Origin: Mycobacterium szulgai
Lineage (GTDB): Bacteria; Actinomycetota; Actinomycetes; Mycobacteriales; Mycobacteriaceae
NCBI RefSeq assembly: GCF_002116635.1
Contig: NZ_LQPW01000134.1
Span: 41,845-105,844 of the forward strand
Direction: 5' to 3'
Length of the DNA: 64,000 nucleotides
Shown here: positions 17,593-25,334 of the stretch, one piece after another
Numbering within the stretch: position 1 is the first letter of the stretch
Layout: each line of letters opens with the position of its first letter
Notes under the pieces: generated by a model
What the model was told of the DNA's origin: nothing
Database searches by the model: none
What the model saw: the letters and a program-made list of their open reading frames with translations, nothing else
Position numbers and translations under genes: made by a program

Positions 17593-18296
17593 GCGTGCGT
17601 GCGCAGGAAACCGCCCCAAATCTCCCAGATCGAGCGATGGTCGGAAGGGTTCTGGCTAGCGATGTTGTGGTGGGTGACTGCTAACCCTCTGGGGCTTCCG
17701 GTCGCAACCGACGGATACAGGATGTAGGCGACGTTGTCGGGGTTGGGATGGGGTAGGGCATGGGTGGGGTAGGAGGTATTGATGACCGGGTCGTTGATAT
17801 CGATGACGGGTAGGTCGTGGTGGGCCAGCCGGCCGGCCTGGGTCGTGACGGTGATAGCCGCTTTGGGAGCGGCGTCGTCGAGCAGGAACGCCACCTCGGC
17901 ATCCGAAAGTGCCGGGTCGATGGGCAGATAGGTCGCACCGGTTTTCAGCACCGCCAGCATCGCGATGATTGCCTGGGCCGACGGTTCAAACATCAAAGCG
18001 ATCACAGCGCCAGGGCCGGCGCTGTGTGCGGCGACGAGGTGGGCGAGTCTGTTGGCGGCTTCCTCGAGCTCGCGGTAGGTCCATGAGGTGCCGTTGGAGA
18101 CCAGCGCGATGGCCTCGGGGGCACGAGCCACTTGCTCGCTGAACGACTGCGGAACCGACACTGCCGGGGTAGCCCGGTCGGTGCTGGTGGAAAAGTCCGT
18201 CTGCTGTGCCAGCCACACGCCCAACTGCGTTCGCGCCAGTGGAACAGCCCGCTCGTCAAGTGCCGTCTGGTTAATCGCTAATAGATTGACGCTCAT
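17589..18296 (-). pseudogene. nonribosomal peptide synthetase adenylation-domain relic
   Basis: A 235-residue open frame resembling the start of an NRPS adenylation domain, such as that of mycobacterial Nrp. Core A1/A2 segments are visible (SWTYRELEEAANRLAHL; LAVLKTGATYLPIDPALSDA). The P-loop A3 is degraded: AYILYPSVATGSPRGLAVTHHN instead of the expected YTSGTTGxPKG. The text then jumps from THHNI directly to IWEIWGGFL, which is the A4 region (normally about 50 residues later), and stops eight residues on. So an internal deletion and a 3' truncation have left a fragment with no condensation, thiolation or full adenylation function. Start ATG 18296 (MSVNLLAINQ) chosen over the one at 18314. 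Confidence 0.75.
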
Positions 18297-18398
18297 GGGT
18301 GTTCCTGACCTCATGGCCGCACATGACGGCTGGTGGTGTGAAGTTGGCCATAACCAGTCTCGCCCTACGAACGGCGGAAATATATCCGCTAGCCGTAG

Positions 18399-19415
18399 CT
18401 AGTTGGAGTCCACCGTTCGGCGGAACGGTTGTCCCCCTGCGGCGCCCGGAGGCGGGGCGTCAGGCTGGTTCAATTCGCGGGGTCCCCGCTCCCGCATCGA
18501 TGCCCACAGCGCTGCGGTGGCCGCCGTACAGGCGGCGGCGCCGGCGACGTGCACCGCGACCAACGCGGCGGGCACACCGGTGTAGAACTGCACGGTGCCG
18601 ACCCCGGCCTGCGCGACAACCAACGCGAGCAGCACGGCGAGCCGGACCCTGATCGCCCGGGCGGCGTGCACCGCCAGTAGGCCGAATCCCAGCCCGACCA
18701 GCAGCGCGAAATACGACACCAGCAGCGACGAGTGCATGTGGACCAGGGTGGTGATCTCGACCATGAGACGTGGCACGGTTCGGCTGGGGCTCTTGTCACC
18801 TGCGTGCGGACCGGCCGCAGTCACCAGGGTGCCCGTCACGAGTACCGCCGCAAGATTCGCGGCGCTCAGCGCAGTCAGCACCCGCAGTGGCTTGGCAGCC
18901 CGCTCATGCACGACCCCGTCGTCGGGCTCGCCGACCTTGACGTAAAGCAGCACTGACAGCCACACCATCGTCATCGAGGCCAGCAGGTGGATGGCTACCG
19001 TCCACCACAGCAACCCGGTGCGAACGGTGACGCCGCCGATGATCGCCTGCACGACCGTCGAGGCCGGCATCAGCCACGCATAGATCAGGACCTCGGTGCG
19101 TCGGCGGGCCCGGGTGACGGCCAGCACGGCCAGCGCCGCGGTGATGACTACCGCGAACGTGACCATGCGGTTGCCGAACTCGACGGCCTGGTGGATGCGC
19201 GGAACCTCGGCGACGGCCACGGGTGTGAAGCTGCCCGGGAAACATTGCGGCCAGGTCGGGCAGCCCAGGCCCGAGGCGGTGACCCGCACGATCGCACCTG
19301 TAACGGCGATACCGCCTTGGGTCAGGATGACGGCCGCGGCCACCATCCGCTGGACGCGCAGACTCGGGTCGGGGAGCAGGTCCACCAACCGCAGCAGCAC
19401 TCGTCCGACGGGCAC
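18399..19415 (-). CDS. ctaA: heme A synthase (CtaA/COX15 family)
   Basis: Oxidises heme O to heme A for cytochrome aa3 oxidase. The 338-residue protein has eight predicted membrane helices in two repeats. Heme-binding histidines occur in PRIHQAVEFGNRM (EIxHR-like) and in the second half (LVHMHSSLLVSYF, LVAVHVAGA). The paired cysteines of LGCPTWPQCF match the actinobacterial first extracellular loop. It is the Rv1456c homologue and sits beyond the hairpin that follows the ABC exporter genes. The related enzyme gene ctaB is nearby. Confidence 0.93.
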   Translation of the reverse strand: MPVGRVLLRLVDLLPDPSLRVQRMVAAAVILTQGGIAVTGAIVRVTASGLGCPTWPQCFPGSFTPVAVAEVPRIHQAVEFGNRMVTFAVVITAALAVLAVTRARRRTEVLIYAWLMPASTVVQAIIGGVTVRTGLLWWTVAIHLLASMTMVWLSVLLYVKVGEPDDGVVHERAAKPLRVLTALSAANLAAVLVTGTLVTAAGPHAGDKSPSRTVPRLMVEITTLVHMHSSLLVSYFALLVGLGFGLLAVHAARAIRVRLAVLLALVVAQAGVGTVQFYTGVPAALVAVHVAGAAACTAATAALWASMRERGPRELNQPDAPPPGAAGGQPFRRTVDSN

Positions 19416-19470
19416 CGCCCGATCGTAACGACAACTACGTCACGTAGTAGAAGCGGGCGGCGCGCCGAGT

Positions 19471-19517
19471 CATAAACGAGGCACACCCGCGCCGGCGCGT
19501 TGTGTGCCTCGGTTATG
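19471..19517. terminator. large palindrome after the ABC exporter operon
   Basis: Arms CATAAACGAGGCACAC (19471-19486) and GTGTGCCTCGGTTATG (19502-19517) are complementary over 16 bp with one mismatch; the 15-base loop CCGCGCCGGCGCGTT is itself self-complementary. It lies between the ABC permease stop (19548) and the ctaA start (19415). It could act as a factor-independent terminator without U-tract, but a related palindrome in a divergent gap at 43520-43572 suggests it is a dispersed repeat. Confidence 0.55.
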
Positions 19518-19547
19518 TGTCGCGAACGGCAATCAACGGCAACCGAC

Positions 19548-20321
19548 TCAGGTGAACCGGAACCAGCGCCGCGCGGCCAGTGTGGCCAGCGCGCCCCACA
19601 CGGCCAGAACGACGATCCCGAACCAGTCCACCGACAGGATCATCGCCTGCGACAGCGCCTCGGTCAGCGCGCCCGACGGCGTCAACCGGGAAAGCCATTT
19701 GACCGAGGCCGGGATCATGTCGGTCTCGAGCGTCAAGGCGCCGAACCCGGCGAAGACGAACCACATCAGGTTGGCGACGGCCAGGACGATCTCGGCGCGC
19801 AACGTGCCGCCCAGCAGCAGGCCCAGTGCCGCGAATCCCGCGGTGCCCAACGCGATGACCGCCGCACCCAGTGCCAGTGCCGCCGCCGCCGGCCGCCAAC
19901 CCAGTGCAAACCCGATGCTGCCCAAGATGATTGCCTGCAGAAACACGACGGCTACCACCGCCAGCGACTTGCCCGCGATGATGCCCCAAACCGGCAGCGG
20001 AGTCGCTCCGAGTCGCTTCAGAGCCCCATACCGGCGGTCGAACGCGACCGCGATGGCCTGGCCGGTGAACGCGGTGGACACCACTGCCAGCGCCATGATG
20101 ACCGGAACGAAGGTCGCGGCGCGGTGCGTTCCGAACGACCCGAGCGGCAGCAGCGTGAGCCCGACCAGCAGCGTGATCGGGATGAACATGGTCAGCAGTA
20201 GTTGCTCGCCGTTACGCAGCAGCAGCTTGAGCTCCAGGCCGAACTGCGCGGCCAGCATCCTGGGGACCGCATTGGGGCGCGGGTCGGGGGCGAACGTTCC
20301 CGCGGGGAACACGTCGGTCAC
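19548..20321 (-). CDS. ABC-2 type transporter permease
   Basis: A 257-residue membrane subunit with six hydrophobic segments of the ABC-2 (drug/polysaccharide exporter) type, e.g. LLLTMFIPITLLVGLTLLPL and the loop RRYGALKRLGATPLP, typical of the region between helices. The GTG at 20321 overlaps the ATPase stop (GTGA), giving the expected length of the Rv1457c homologue; the open frame upstream of it is only a shadow of the ATPase gene. Together with the 20318-21259 ATPase it forms an exporter of unknown substrate beside mptB and the heme synthesis genes. Confidence 0.92.
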   Translation of the reverse strand: MTDVFPAGTFAPDPRPNAVPRMLAAQFGLELKLLLRNGEQLLLTMFIPITLLVGLTLLPLGSFGTHRAATFVPVIMALAVVSTAFTGQAIAVAFDRRYGALKRLGATPLPVWGIIAGKSLAVVAVVFLQAIILGSIGFALGWRPAAAALALGAAVIALGTAGFAALGLLLGGTLRAEIVLAVANLMWFVFAGFGALTLETDMIPASVKWLSRLTPSGALTEALSQAMILSVDWFGIVVLAVWGALATLAARRWFRFT

Positions 20322-21259
20322 GATCGCAACTTCCTGCCGGTGAGATCCAGGAACACATCCTCGAGGCTGCGCTGCTCGACGCGCATGTCGGTGGCCAGTA
20401 CGTCGATCCGCGCGCACCATGCGGTAACCGTCGCCAGCACCTGGGGGTCGACCGGGCCTTCGACCAGATACTCGCCCGGCGTCACCTCGGTGGCCTTGTA
20501 GTCCTCCGGCAAAGCGGCGGCCAACAACGACAGGTCGAGCCGCGGCGGCGCGGTGAACCGCAACTGGTCTTTGGCGCCGCTTCGCATCAATTCTGTCGGT
20601 GTTCCGGCGGCCACGGTCACCCCGTGGTCGATGATGACCAGCCGGTCGGCGAGTTCTTCGGCCTCTTTGAGCTGATGGGTGGTCAACACCACGGTGACAC
20701 CGTCGCGGCGCAGTGCATCGATCAGCTCCCACACCAGCAGTCGGGCGTGCGCATCCATCCCCGCGGTGGGCTCGTCGAGGAACACCAGTTCGGGACGGCC
20801 GACCAGTGCACAGGCCAGCGCCAGCCGTTGTTGCTGGCCACCGGAGAGCCGTCGATAAGTGGTGCGGGCCGCTTCGGTCAGGCCCAGAGTGTCCAGTAGC
20901 CAATCGGGATCCAGCGGGTCGGCGGCGTAGGCCGCGACCAGTTTCAGCATTTCCCCGGCGCGTGCCGCCGGATAACCGCCGCCGCCCTGCAGCATCACGC
21001 CGATGCGTGCGCGCAGCCGGGCGTTGTCCCGGATGGGGTCCAGCCCGAGCACCTCGATAGTGCCCGCATCCGGACGGACGAAGCCCTCGCACATCTCGAC
21101 GGTTGTGGTTTTACCGGCGCCGTTGGGGCCCAGCAGGGCCATGACTTCGGCGGCATGCACTTCCAGATCGAGGCCAGAAACTGCCGTGACGGCTCCGTAC
21201 TGCTTACACACCCCGCGCAGCCGAACAACGACCTCGGGGGACTGGTCGGGCGAAGTCAC
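20318..21259 (-). CDS. ABC transporter ATP-binding protein
   Basis: A 313-residue ATPase with Walker A GPNGAGKTT (residues near 44), signature LSGGQQQRLALA, Walker B LVFLDEPTAGMD and the switch histidine TTHQ. The arrangement matches the daunorubicin-resistance-type exporter ATPases and equals the length of the Rv1458c homologue. The start GTG (21259) overlaps the stop of a 26-codon MIRU-like ORF, so translation may be coupled to mptB upstream. It overlaps its permease by 4 bp. Confidence 0.94.
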   Translation of the reverse strand: MTSPDQSPEVVVRLRGVCKQYGAVTAVSGLDLEVHAAEVMALLGPNGAGKTTTVEMCEGFVRPDAGTIEVLGLDPIRDNARLRARIGVMLQGGGGYPAARAGEMLKLVAAYAADPLDPDWLLDTLGLTEAARTTYRRLSGGQQQRLALACALVGRPELVFLDEPTAGMDAHARLLVWELIDALRRDGVTVVLTTHQLKEAEELADRLVIIDHGVTVAAGTPTELMRSGAKDQLRFTAPPRLDLSLLAAALPEDYKATEVTPGEYLVEGPVDPQVLATVTAWCARIDVLATDMRVEQRSLEDVFLDLTGRKLRS

Positions 21260-21336
21260 GGGCGCCGCTCCTCCTCAACGCTTCGTCCCCCGCAAGCGGG
21301 AGGTGCCCCCACTGCATCGTCGTCGGCGCGGCTCAC
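21256..21336 (-). repeat. MIRU-like repeat encoding a 26-residue coupled ORF between mptB and the ABC ATPase
   Basis: On the minus strand a GTG at 21336 overlaps the mptB stop (GTGA) and opens a 26-codon frame, MSRADDDAVGAPPACGGRS then VEEERRP, whose TGA overlaps the GTG of the ABC ATPase (GTGA). The ends match the MIRU-like unit between zwf and opcA. The middle contains an extra segment able to form the hairpin CCCCCGCAAGCGGGAGGTGCCCCC-like (21288-21311). It is a repeat whose ends create start/stop overlaps inside an operon. Confidence 0.7.
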
Positions 21337-23042
21337 GTCGAGTCAGCGTAGGCGTCGGGCGCCGCCTTCGAACGAGGGGTGGCCTGCGGGGTGTCCGGCA
21401 TCTCGGCGGCGGGCACCACGACGGGCTGATTCGGTTCGTCGTTTTCCTCCGGCAATCGGCGCCATGGCAGCTGGTGGTAGGTCAGCGCGATGAGCACCAC
21501 CACGATCAGGGCACTGGCCAGCGTGGCGTCCACGATTTGGAATAACGCGAAGCGATCGCCGTTGGCCGTCGGGCCGAAGATCCCCACGATGAGCGTGACG
21601 ATGATCGCCGCCACCCGGAACCCGGTCCGGGTCGCCCACGCGGCCAACGGGATGATCGCCCACAGCAGGTACCAGGGCTGCACGACCGGAAACAGCAAAA
21701 CCGTCAGCCCCAGGGCGACACCGAGGCCGCCGATCGGGTGCAGCCGGCCGCGAAACACCGCCAGCAACAGCCAGCACACCATCACCATGATGATCAGCAC
21801 GCCGATGGCACGGGTCAGCGACAGCACCGCGGTGGTGTGATCGCCCAGACCCAGCAGGATGCCCACCTGCCCGGTGCCCAGGGCCAGCAGTGTCGGTGGC
21901 GACATCCAGCTGCGCACCACGTTGGCGGTGCCCAGGGTGTACATCCAGCCAAACCCGAGTCCGCTGGCCCAGCCGACGGCGGCCATCACCGCCAGCGATA
22001 GCCCGGCCATGCCGCCGCCGGCCAGCAGCAGCGCCTTGAGGTTGCCCCCGCAGCGGAAGGCCAGGGCCATCGTGACGAAACCCAATGCCAGCATCGAAGG
22101 TAGCTTCACCTGCGACGACAGCACGATCAGGATCGAGCCGCCCAGCAACATGCCCAGCGGTTCCCAATCCGGGCCGGGTCGCCACGATGAGGGCCGCAGG
22201 TGCTCAGAATCGATGCCGCGCAGCGCGAATTCGGCGCCGGTGAGCATCAGGCCGAGCATCAGTGCCTCGTTATGGATTCCGGCAACCAGGTGCATGATCA
22301 GCAACGGGTTGGCCGCACCCAGCCACAGGGCACTTACTTCAGCGACGCCGCAGCGTCGCGCAAGCCGCGGCGTCGCCCACACGATCAACCCCACACCGAT
22401 CAGCACCACCAAACGGTGGCACAGCACGGCCGCGACGATGTTCTCCCCGGTCAGTGCGGAAATGCCGCGCCCGATCCACAAGAACAGCGGACCGTACGGC
22501 GCCGGGGTCTCCCGCCACAAGCTGGGCACCGAAAGGGTGAATACATGGCCAAGCCCCAGGCCGGACGCCGGGCCCACCCGGTAGGGATCAAGGCCTTGCA
22601 GTGAGATCTCGCTCTGGGCCAGGTAGGAGTACACGTCCTTGCTGTACATCGGCGGCGCGATCAGCAGCGGCAATATCCACAACAGCAGGGTGCGGTCGAG
22701 GTCCCCGCGCGACATCCGCCGCTTGCCCAGCGCGAACCGGCCCAGCATCAACCAGGCCAGCGCCATCATCACCGCGCCGGTTGTGGTCATCGTCAGCGAG
22801 ACGGTCTGGATGCGCGACGGCAGGTTGAGCAGCCGGACGCCGAAGGTGGGGTCTTGGACGACCGGTCTGGCTCCGGCGCCGAGCGCGCCGATCGCCATCA
22901 GCACGGTGCCCGTCGCGCCGAACAGGCGGGTGCGCCGCAGCGCAGTGAGTTCGGCTGGATTGAGTGGCGAGCCCACTGTCTGCTCGTCGCCGTGCAAGCT
23001 GGCGATCGACAAGCTCAGCGTGTGGTGGCGGGCTGCCATCAA
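21333..23042 (-). CDS. mptB: alpha-(1->6)-mannopyranosyltransferase MptB-like
   Basis: A 569-residue polytopic GT-C glycosyltransferase of the family that extends the alpha-1,6-mannan core of lipomannan from polyprenyl-phosphomannose, acting on the outer face of the membrane. It has about thirteen hydrophobic segments; the first outer loop holds the acidic, likely catalytic region MYSKDVYSYLAQ near residue 125. A charged cytoplasmic N-terminus and a proline-rich C-terminus (PNQPVVVPAAEMPDTPQATP) flank the core. It is the Rv1459c homologue (591 residues) and divergent from sufR. Its stop overlaps a MIRU-like ORF that leads into the ABC exporter. Confidence 0.9.
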   Translation of the reverse strand: MMAARHHTLSLSIASLHGDEQTVGSPLNPAELTALRRTRLFGATGTVLMAIGALGAGARPVVQDPTFGVRLLNLPSRIQTVSLTMTTTGAVMMALAWLMLGRFALGKRRMSRGDLDRTLLLWILPLLIAPPMYSKDVYSYLAQSEISLQGLDPYRVGPASGLGLGHVFTLSVPSLWRETPAPYGPLFLWIGRGISALTGENIVAAVLCHRLVVLIGVGLIVWATPRLARRCGVAEVSALWLGAANPLLIMHLVAGIHNEALMLGLMLTGAEFALRGIDSEHLRPSSWRPGPDWEPLGMLLGGSILIVLSSQVKLPSMLALGFVTMALAFRCGGNLKALLLAGGGMAGLSLAVMAAVGWASGLGFGWMYTLGTANVVRSWMSPPTLLALGTGQVGILLGLGDHTTAVLSLTRAIGVLIIMVMVCWLLLAVFRGRLHPIGGLGVALGLTVLLFPVVQPWYLLWAIIPLAAWATRTGFRVAAIIVTLIVGIFGPTANGDRFALFQIVDATLASALIVVVLIALTYHQLPWRRLPEENDEPNQPVVVPAAEMPDTPQATPRSKAAPDAYADST

Positions 23043-23125
23043 AGCAGACTAGCTGCACCCGCGGGACCGCTGTTGCGCTCGTCACGTGAGGGCACCCTTC
23101 CTAGACCGAGCGCTGGAATTGCGTC

Positions 23126-23140
23126 ACACTGGTGTTGTGA
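23126..23140. promoter_or_regulatory. SufR-type operator at the suf operon start
   Basis: The inverted repeat ACACT-N5-TGTGA (23126-23130 and 23136-23140) is, from memory, the motif reported for mycobacterial SufR binding upstream of the suf operon. It overlaps the GTG at 23137 that I take as the sufR start, so binding would block transcription at or just after initiation. Autoregulation by Fe-S-loaded SufR is inferred. Confidence 0.65.
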
Positions 23141-23895
23141 AAATCCAATCCGAGCTGGATGCTGCTGTGCCTGCAGCCGCTGCTGCCGGAACGGATGGTC
23201 ACACCCGCCGCGCCATCGTGCGGCTACTGCTGGAATCCGGATCGATCACTGCTTCCGAGATCGGTGAGCGGCTGGGTCTATCGGCCGCCGGCGTCCGCCG
23301 TCACCTCGACGCTCTGATCGATGCCGGTGACGCCGAATCCGCGGCGGCAGCGTCATGGCAGCAGGTGGGGCGTGGGCGTCCGGCCAAGCGCTACCGCCTG
23401 ACGTCTCACGGGCGGGCAAAGCTCGACCATTCCTACGACGATCTGGCGGCCGCGGCCATCCGGCAATTACGGGAAATCGGCGGCGAGGACGCGGTGCGCA
23501 CGTTCGCGCGGCGTCGCATCGACGCCATCCTGGCCGGTGTCGACGTTGCCGACGGCCCGGAAGACGCAGCGGTGGAGGCCGCGGCCGAGCGGATCGCCGG
23601 TGCGCTGACCGACGCCGGCTACGTCGCCAGCACGACCCGGGTGGGCGGACCGATCCACGGTGTGCAAATCTGCCAGCACCACTGCCCGGTGTCGCATGTA
23701 GCCGAGGAATTTCCCGAGTTGTGCGAAGCCGAGCAACAGGCCATGGCCGAGGTGCTCGGAACACACGTGCAGCGCTTGGCGACCATCGTCAACGGCGACT
23801 GTGCCTGCACCACCCACGTGCCACTCGCAATGCCACCAAGTGGGGCGCCCAGCCCGCGCCCGGACACAACGAGCACCAGAGGAGCGTCCACATGA
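23137..23895 (+). CDS. sufR: SufR, Fe-S sensing repressor of the suf operon
   Basis: A 252-residue winged-helix (ArsR/DeoR-like) regulator: HTRRAIVRLLLESGSITASE and IGERLGLSAAGVRRHLDAL form the DNA-binding head, and the C-terminus carries the cluster cysteines in CQHHCPVSH, ELCEAEQQ and NGDCACTTH. The family represses suf genes when it holds a [4Fe-4S] cluster. I prefer GTG 23137 because the region 5' of it holds the operator and a GTG at 23086 would put the operator inside the coding frame; the M. tuberculosis annotation of 268 residues corresponds to the longer reading. Its stop overlaps sufB (ATGA). Confidence 0.9.
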   Translation: MKIQSELDAAVPAAAAAGTDGHTRRAIVRLLLESGSITASEIGERLGLSAAGVRRHLDALIDAGDAESAAAASWQQVGRGRPAKRYRLTSHGRAKLDHSYDDLAAAAIRQLREIGGEDAVRTFARRRIDAILAGVDVADGPEDAAVEAAAERIAGALTDAGYVASTTRVGGPIHGVQICQHHCPVSHVAEEFPELCEAEQQAMAEVLGTHVQRLATIVNGDCACTTHVPLAMPPSGAPSPRPDTTSTRGAST

Positions 23896-25334
23896 CACTC
23901 GAGGCCAGCAAGACCGTCGCTGAGCCGCTGACCCAGGAAGAGGCGATAGCTTCGCTGGGTAAGTACGGCTATGGCTGGGCGGACTCCGACGTCGCGGGCG
24001 CCAGCGCGCAGCGTGGGTTGTCCGAGGCGGTGGTCCGCGATATCTCGTCGAAGAAGAATGAGCCCGACTGGATGCTGCAGACCCGGCTCAAGGCGTTGCG
24101 GATCTTCGACCGCAAGCCGATGCCCAACTGGGGCTCCAACCTCGAAGGCATCGACTTCGACAACATCAAGTACTTCGTGCGCTCAACCGAGAAGCAGGCC
24201 GCATCTTGGGATGATTTGCCGGAGGACATCAAGAACACCTATGACCGGCTGGGCATCCCGGAGGCGGAGAAGCAGCGGCTGGTCGCCGGCGTAGCCGCCC
24301 AGTACGAATCCGAGGTGGTCTACCACCAGATCCGGGAAGACTTGGAAGCCCAGGGCGTCATCTTCCTAGACACCGACACGGGATTGCGGCAACACCCCGA
24401 GATTTTCAAGCAATACTTCGGCACCGTTATCCCGGCCGGCGACAACAAATTCTCCGCGCTGAACACCGCCGTGTGGTCAGGCGGCAGCTTCATCTACGTC
24501 CCGCCGGGCGTGCACGTCGACATCCCGCTGCAGGCCTACTTCCGGATCAACACCGAGAATATGGGCCAGTTCGAGCGAACTCTGATCATTGTGGACGAGA
24601 ACGCTTACGTCCATTATGTGGAGGGCTGTACCGCGCCTATCTACAAGTCGGATTCGCTGCACTCCGCGGTGGTCGAGATCATCGTGAAGCCCGGTGGCCG
24701 TTGTCGTTACACGACGATCCAGAACTGGTCGAACAACGTCTACAACCTGGTCACCAAGCGCGCCCGGGCCGAGGCCGGCGCCACTATGGAGTGGATCGAC
24801 GGCAACATCGGGTCCAAGGTGACCATGAAGTACCCGGCGGTCTGGATGACCGGTGAGCACGCCAAGGGCGAGGTGCTGTCGGTGGCGTTCGCCGGAGAGG
24901 ACCAGCACCAGGACACCGGTGCCAAGATGCTGCACCTCGCGCCCAACACGTCGAGCAACATCGTGTCCAAGTCGGTGGCGCGCGGCGGTGGCCGCACCTC
25001 CTACCGGGGGCTGGTGCAAGTGAACAAGGGCGCACACGGTTCCAAGTCGAGCGTGAAATGCGATGCGCTGCTTGTCGATACGATCAGCCGCAGCGACACC
25101 TACCCGTATGTCGACATCCGCGAGGATGACGTCACCATGGGTCACGAGGCCACCGTGTCCAAGGTCAGCGAGAACCAGCTCTTCTACCTGATGAGCCGCG
25201 GGCTGACCGAGGACGAGGCCATGGCGATGGTGGTGCGCGGCTTCGTCGAGCCGATCGCCAAGGAACTCCCCATGGAGTACGCCCTGGAACTCAACCGGCT
25301 GATCGAGCTGCAGATGGAGGGCGCGGTCGGATGA
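23892..25334 (+). CDS. sufB: Fe-S cluster assembly scaffold SufB (intein-free)
   Basis: SufB is the scaffold protein that holds nascent Fe-S clusters with SufC and SufD. The 480-residue length is that of a plain SufB; the M. tuberculosis and M. leprae homologues are interrupted by an intein. The conserved VEGCTAPIY (C246) and RGGGRTSYRGLVQ and CDALLVDTISRSDTYP blocks are continuous, with no LAGDT-type intein splice junctions. The ATG at 23892 overlaps the sufR stop. It is the second gene of sufRBDCSUT, all coupled by 4-bp overlaps except where a GTG is reached after a short gap. Confidence 0.97.
   Translation: MTLEASKTVAEPLTQEEAIASLGKYGYGWADSDVAGASAQRGLSEAVVRDISSKKNEPDWMLQTRLKALRIFDRKPMPNWGSNLEGIDFDNIKYFVRSTEKQAASWDDLPEDIKNTYDRLGIPEAEKQRLVAGVAAQYESEVVYHQIREDLEAQGVIFLDTDTGLRQHPEIFKQYFGTVIPAGDNKFSALNTAVWSGGSFIYVPPGVHVDIPLQAYFRINTENMGQFERTLIIVDENAYVHYVEGCTAPIYKSDSLHSAVVEIIVKPGGRCRYTTIQNWSNNVYNLVTKRARAEAGATMEWIDGNIGSKVTMKYPAVWMTGEHAKGEVLSVAFAGEDQHQDTGAKMLHLAPNTSSNIVSKSVARGGGRTSYRGLVQVNKGAHGSKSSVKCDALLVDTISRSDTYPYVDIREDDVTMGHEATVSKVSENQLFYLMSRGLTEDEAMAMVVRGFVEPIAKELPMEYALELNRLIELQMEGAVG

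Noticed and set aside
23892..25334. An intein in SufB
   Set aside because: Specifically looked for because M. tuberculosis and M. leprae have one; the reading is continuous and normal length.
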